Assembly: GCF_963675165.1 (NCBI RefSeq)
Contig: NC_087377.1
Span: forward strand, 10,402,632 to 10,466,631
Source of the DNA: Halichondria panicea
Lineage: Eukaryota; Porifera; Demospongiae; Suberitida; Halichondriidae
Direction of reading: 5' to 3'
DNA: 64,000 nucleotides
Shown here: piece by piece, positions 61,210 to 64,000 of the stretch
Position numbering within the stretch: the first letter of the stretch is position 1
Layout: each line of letters starts with the position of its first letter
Position numbers and translations under genes: made by a program
Notes under the pieces: model-generated
Databases searched by the model: none
Told to the model about the DNA's origin: nothing
Seen by the model: the letters and a program-made list of their open reading frames with translations, nothing else

Positions 61210-62500
61210 CATTTCCTGTAGAATATGCATCCACTTCCTGTAGAATAAGTACCTAACTTGTATTATGCTTCTATGTAATCTAATTTTTTAGCCAATCAGA
61301 TCAATTAAAGGTATTCTAAGTCCCAATGACCACACAAATGAGGTGAAGTTGATGTTTAGCAGTAGAACTGATTGTAGATTTTTTATTTTTACGGACGGCA
61401 AAAAAAATTCTCATGAATTATTCATGTTTAGACTCCACGTTAGAAGTAACTTAGCCTCGAGGCGAATTTAAACACGGATGGTACCGGACGTGCACTCCGT
61501 TGCCAATCCCTTTCTCTTCTGTCTATATGATATCACACTCACGTCAACGATTGAGTCATCAACGATGGTCTTTCCGAAAGCCCTAATTGTGATTCTAATT
61601 CTTGAAAATGTGATTCTGATGGTCGATTTTTGTTTGTCGACCACTGGTTTTGATTGATAAGAAGACCCGTACACATGATAACTACATGCATGCATGTACG
61701 TATGTCTTGTCTACTGACAACACAGCTATACTAACAGAGACATGCACGCTTTCAGCCACAAATGATTGACAAAAAATAAATAAATGGCTCTTCTTTAGCA
61801 GGTTCCCCCTCGTCTTGACGAAATGTCTTTTAATTAACGAGCCACGCAAGCCTCGTCGGCGCTTATTATGGATCAGTTCAATTCAGTCAGCAAGATAACA
61901 CTGAGAATCATGATTATAATTATTATGTTGTGTGCATGTCAGTTGTGTGCTGTGTTTATGTCTACGTCTTAATTTTGATATGTCGCATTTTTTGAACTTT
62001 TTATGACGGATTTTTTATGAGAATAATAGGCACATTTTCAAGAATTAAAGAAGGCAAAATAATTATTTATCAGCTAGGGCCTATAATCAGATTGTCCTGG
62101 AGCTAGGAGATTCAATTACGAGAATGCCTTATGACGTGCAAGTATTATTATTTTATGCAATGCATACTACAAATCCCTTATTTTTATTAGCATATAAACG
62201 ATTAACATTTCATGCAAGCTCTATGTGATAGCTATAATTATATCTAGGTCATGCGGCGGTAGTATGTGTATTTAGAAAATGCTTGTAGTAATACTGCAAT
62301 CTGATAGGTCACTGAGAGGTCCATTATTTCACTTATGGACCTGAGGTCTTCTAAGTAGGTCTATTATACTGATTATGCCTACAGGCAAGATGATGTCAAG
62401 ATTAACTTGTATGGAACATGGCAACATCACACAGTTTATGTTGAAGTCATAGTAACGATGATACAGTGCATCATTAAAAATTAAAGTTTTGCGTTCTGCA
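61210..62500. other. Intergenic stretch, nothing recognised
   Basis: A+T-rich; one TAGCCTCGAGGCGAATTTAA TIR-like fragment at 61452. No supportable exon on either strand. Confidence 0.5.
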
Positions 62501-62748
62501 GTGCCGCTTTGCAGCTACAATAGCTAGTGCTCTAGTGCAGAGCTAACTACTATGACAATAGCAACTTTTTATTTGCAATGCGTGATTCTCAAGAAACAGA
62601 AACTGCCGGTGCCTTCATCAATGTGAGTTTTTTTATGTAGACTAGCCAGAGCAAAGCTTTAACGTTGCTTGAGGCTTGTAGAAACTCTTGGTTTCAGAGT
62701 CTTCTTTGTGTTAATATAGCCTAGCTTGCTTAGCACTATTCTAAACCA

Positions 62749-62885
62749 GTTATAGGCCTCGTCAACGGTCACTATGGAGTTTTGAGACCCTCGCCCTTAG
62801 TAGCACCCTCGCTACGCTCGAGATGCTACAGCCTCGGGCCTTCAGGTCTCAAAACCCCATAGAGACCTTGGACTCAGTCTATAAC
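62749..62885. repeat. 137 bp hairpin element
   Basis: GTTATAGGCCTCGTCAACGG plus TATGGAGTTTTGAGACC at the left mirrors GGTCTCAAAACCCCATA and GTCTATAAC at the right. The centre CTCGCTACGCTCGAG is itself palindromic. A piece of the dispersed repeat (minus) lies just before it at about 62500-62570. Confidence 0.75.
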
Positions 62886-63088
62886 TATTATATAGGCACA
62901 CTCAGTCAGAATTTATATGGTAAATTGGTAAAACTGCACATGCAGGCTATCTCAACCATCAACACATCACACATTCATAATTATAAAGAACACCAGTAGT
63001 ATAAAATTATAGGAAAAATAAACAGTTGTAAACTTTGATAACTGTATAATTATACATGCATACACATTCGCAATGTCCCTGTTTTAAT

Positions 63089-63279
63089 TTATAGCTCTGT
63101 TGCTAGCTGTTTGGTTTGGGTGATCTCATCATACAGATGGGGAGAGACGTGAGGTTTGTCTCCTGCCGTCTCATATGCTTCTGAATCATTTCTTTTTAAC
63201 TGAGACACAACAGAAAACGTTTCATTGTGATTTTTAATGCTGTAGTTATAATTTACTTCCTCAGCGCTTTTTTTGGAAC
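63089..63279 (-). CDS. Gene G: last exon, tyrosine-motif cytoplasmic tail (gene continues right of window)
   Basis: The acceptor TGTACAG at 63280 opens a phase-1 exon of 191 nt ending in TAA at 63091-63089. It encodes about 63 residues: SKKSAEEVNYNYSIKNHNET, then SVVSQLKRNDSEAYETA, HVSPHLYDEI and TKQLATEL. Several tyrosines sit in SH2/ITIM-like settings (NYSI, YETA, YDEI). The length and phase match the final tail exon of gene B. The upstream membrane and extracellular exons must lie beyond 64000, so identity as a receptor tail is inference. Confidence 0.5.
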
Positions 63280-63451
63280 CTGTACATGTGTGTGCATGCA
63301 TGATTGTGATGTCATAATTATGTTGTATACTTAAATAACACGTACGATACATTATATGCATTGAATTAATTCAGTTGTGCAATGTTTCACATTGTAATTG
63401 CTGGCAACCATTATTAAAAGGCATAAATTAATGTCTACAGTGCAGTTTATG

Positions 63452-63669
63452 TACCGTATTACTAGAATTTTTGCTAGAGTATCAAACATTTGCAAACTTT
63501 GCGATGGTTGACCAATTCGCAACAATCAAAACATAAATTATTAGTACAAGTAAATGTACACACGATCCTTGCCAGAACGCAACAGTTAGATCGCAAAGGG
63601 TCAAATTTTCTGCTGATTTGGCTCATTTGCAAAGGTTTTTCACCAGTAAAATATTCTAGTAATACGATA
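63452..63669. repeat. TIR element with TACCGTATTACTAG ends
   Basis: TACCGTATTACTAGAATTTT at the left, AAAATATTCTAGTAATACG at the right; inner TTTGCAAA/TTTGCGA blocks are also mirrored. 218 bp, non-coding; it overlaps short ORFs on both strands that mean nothing. Confidence 0.75.
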
Positions 63670-64000
63670 CACGAAAATTTGGGGGAGGGGGAAAGTTTGT
63701 GCAAATAGTATGTGTAAAAATCATTTGACTGGTTCGGCCTTTGTACATTGATCTCACTCTCATTGACCAGTGGTATATTCCACTTTCCCAGTAACCATCA
63801 AACAATACCATGCCACTGCATAGGGCCACAATGAACCCCTACTGCCATGCTTAGCACATTATAAGGTGATTTGACATAAAATGAATAGTTTGTAGTGACA
63901 TGCAACATTAAAATACCGAGGCCAGTGCCCAGACTCAGAATTGTCTACTGCAGTGGCTGATACCATTAGGCAGTCTCACAATAAACTGCATTAACCTTTA

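Overview
The window is animal nuclear DNA: A+T-rich, with genes split into short exons by small GT-AG introns. Nearly every exon pair joins in phase 1, and the domains are animal cell-surface types (Ig, FN3, sushi, EGF, IgGFc-binding). LINE, Ty3/Gypsy and BEL/Pao retroelements and very many short inverted-repeat transposons fill the rest. The style best fits an early-branching metazoan, most likely a demosponge; this is inference. No bacterial genes, CRISPR arrays, rRNA or tRNA genes were seen.

Left third (1-20.3 kb): a large inverted duplication. Gene A (minus strand, 5205 to beyond the left edge) and gene B (plus strand, from 17083) are head-to-head paralogues encoding signal peptide, Ig, FN3, divergent FN3 and (in A) a membrane segment. 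Between them lie mirror-image DNA, two arrays of a ~160 bp satellite (about 9 units left, 16 right) and a 2.2 kb centre made of two foldback elements and unique sequence. A 2.2 kb terminal-inverted-repeat (TIR) element interrupts only the left arm; the right arm keeps the empty site. Gene B has a different signal-peptide exon from A and is split in its fifth exon by an 884 bp insertion.

Middle (20.3-36 kb): gene D (minus, complete, 295 aa, Ig-FN3-TM) ends 68 bp from the end of gene B. Upstream of it lies a decayed copy of itself carrying a 3.5 kb TIR element that holds a broken zinc-knuckle/nuclease-like ORF and a 5'-truncated LINE. Gene E (plus, 245 aa) has a signal peptide, an Ig domain, a Thr/Pro-rich stalk and a hydrophobic C-terminus that may be a GPI signal.

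Right part (36-64 kb): gene C (plus, proposed 36394-54723, 799 aa) encodes signal peptide, IgGFc-binding domain, EGF, four sushi domains, TM and a short basic tail. Its first intron holds a Ty3/Gypsy remnant, an OB-fold/zinc-ribbon pseudogene and many TIR elements; a later intron holds a BEL/Pao remnant. A 4 kb foldback element follows. A last exon at 63089-63279 (minus) encodes a tyrosine-motif cytoplasmic tail of a gene entering from the right.

Taken together, the genes form a cluster of rapidly changing Ig/FN3/sushi surface receptors with paralogues, relics, a swapped leader exon and tyrosine-motif tails. The layout resembles an invertebrate recognition-receptor cluster such as the cnidarian allorecognition complex. 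That role is inference; no function is shown by the sequence. All exon coordinates come from reading splice sites and phases by eye.
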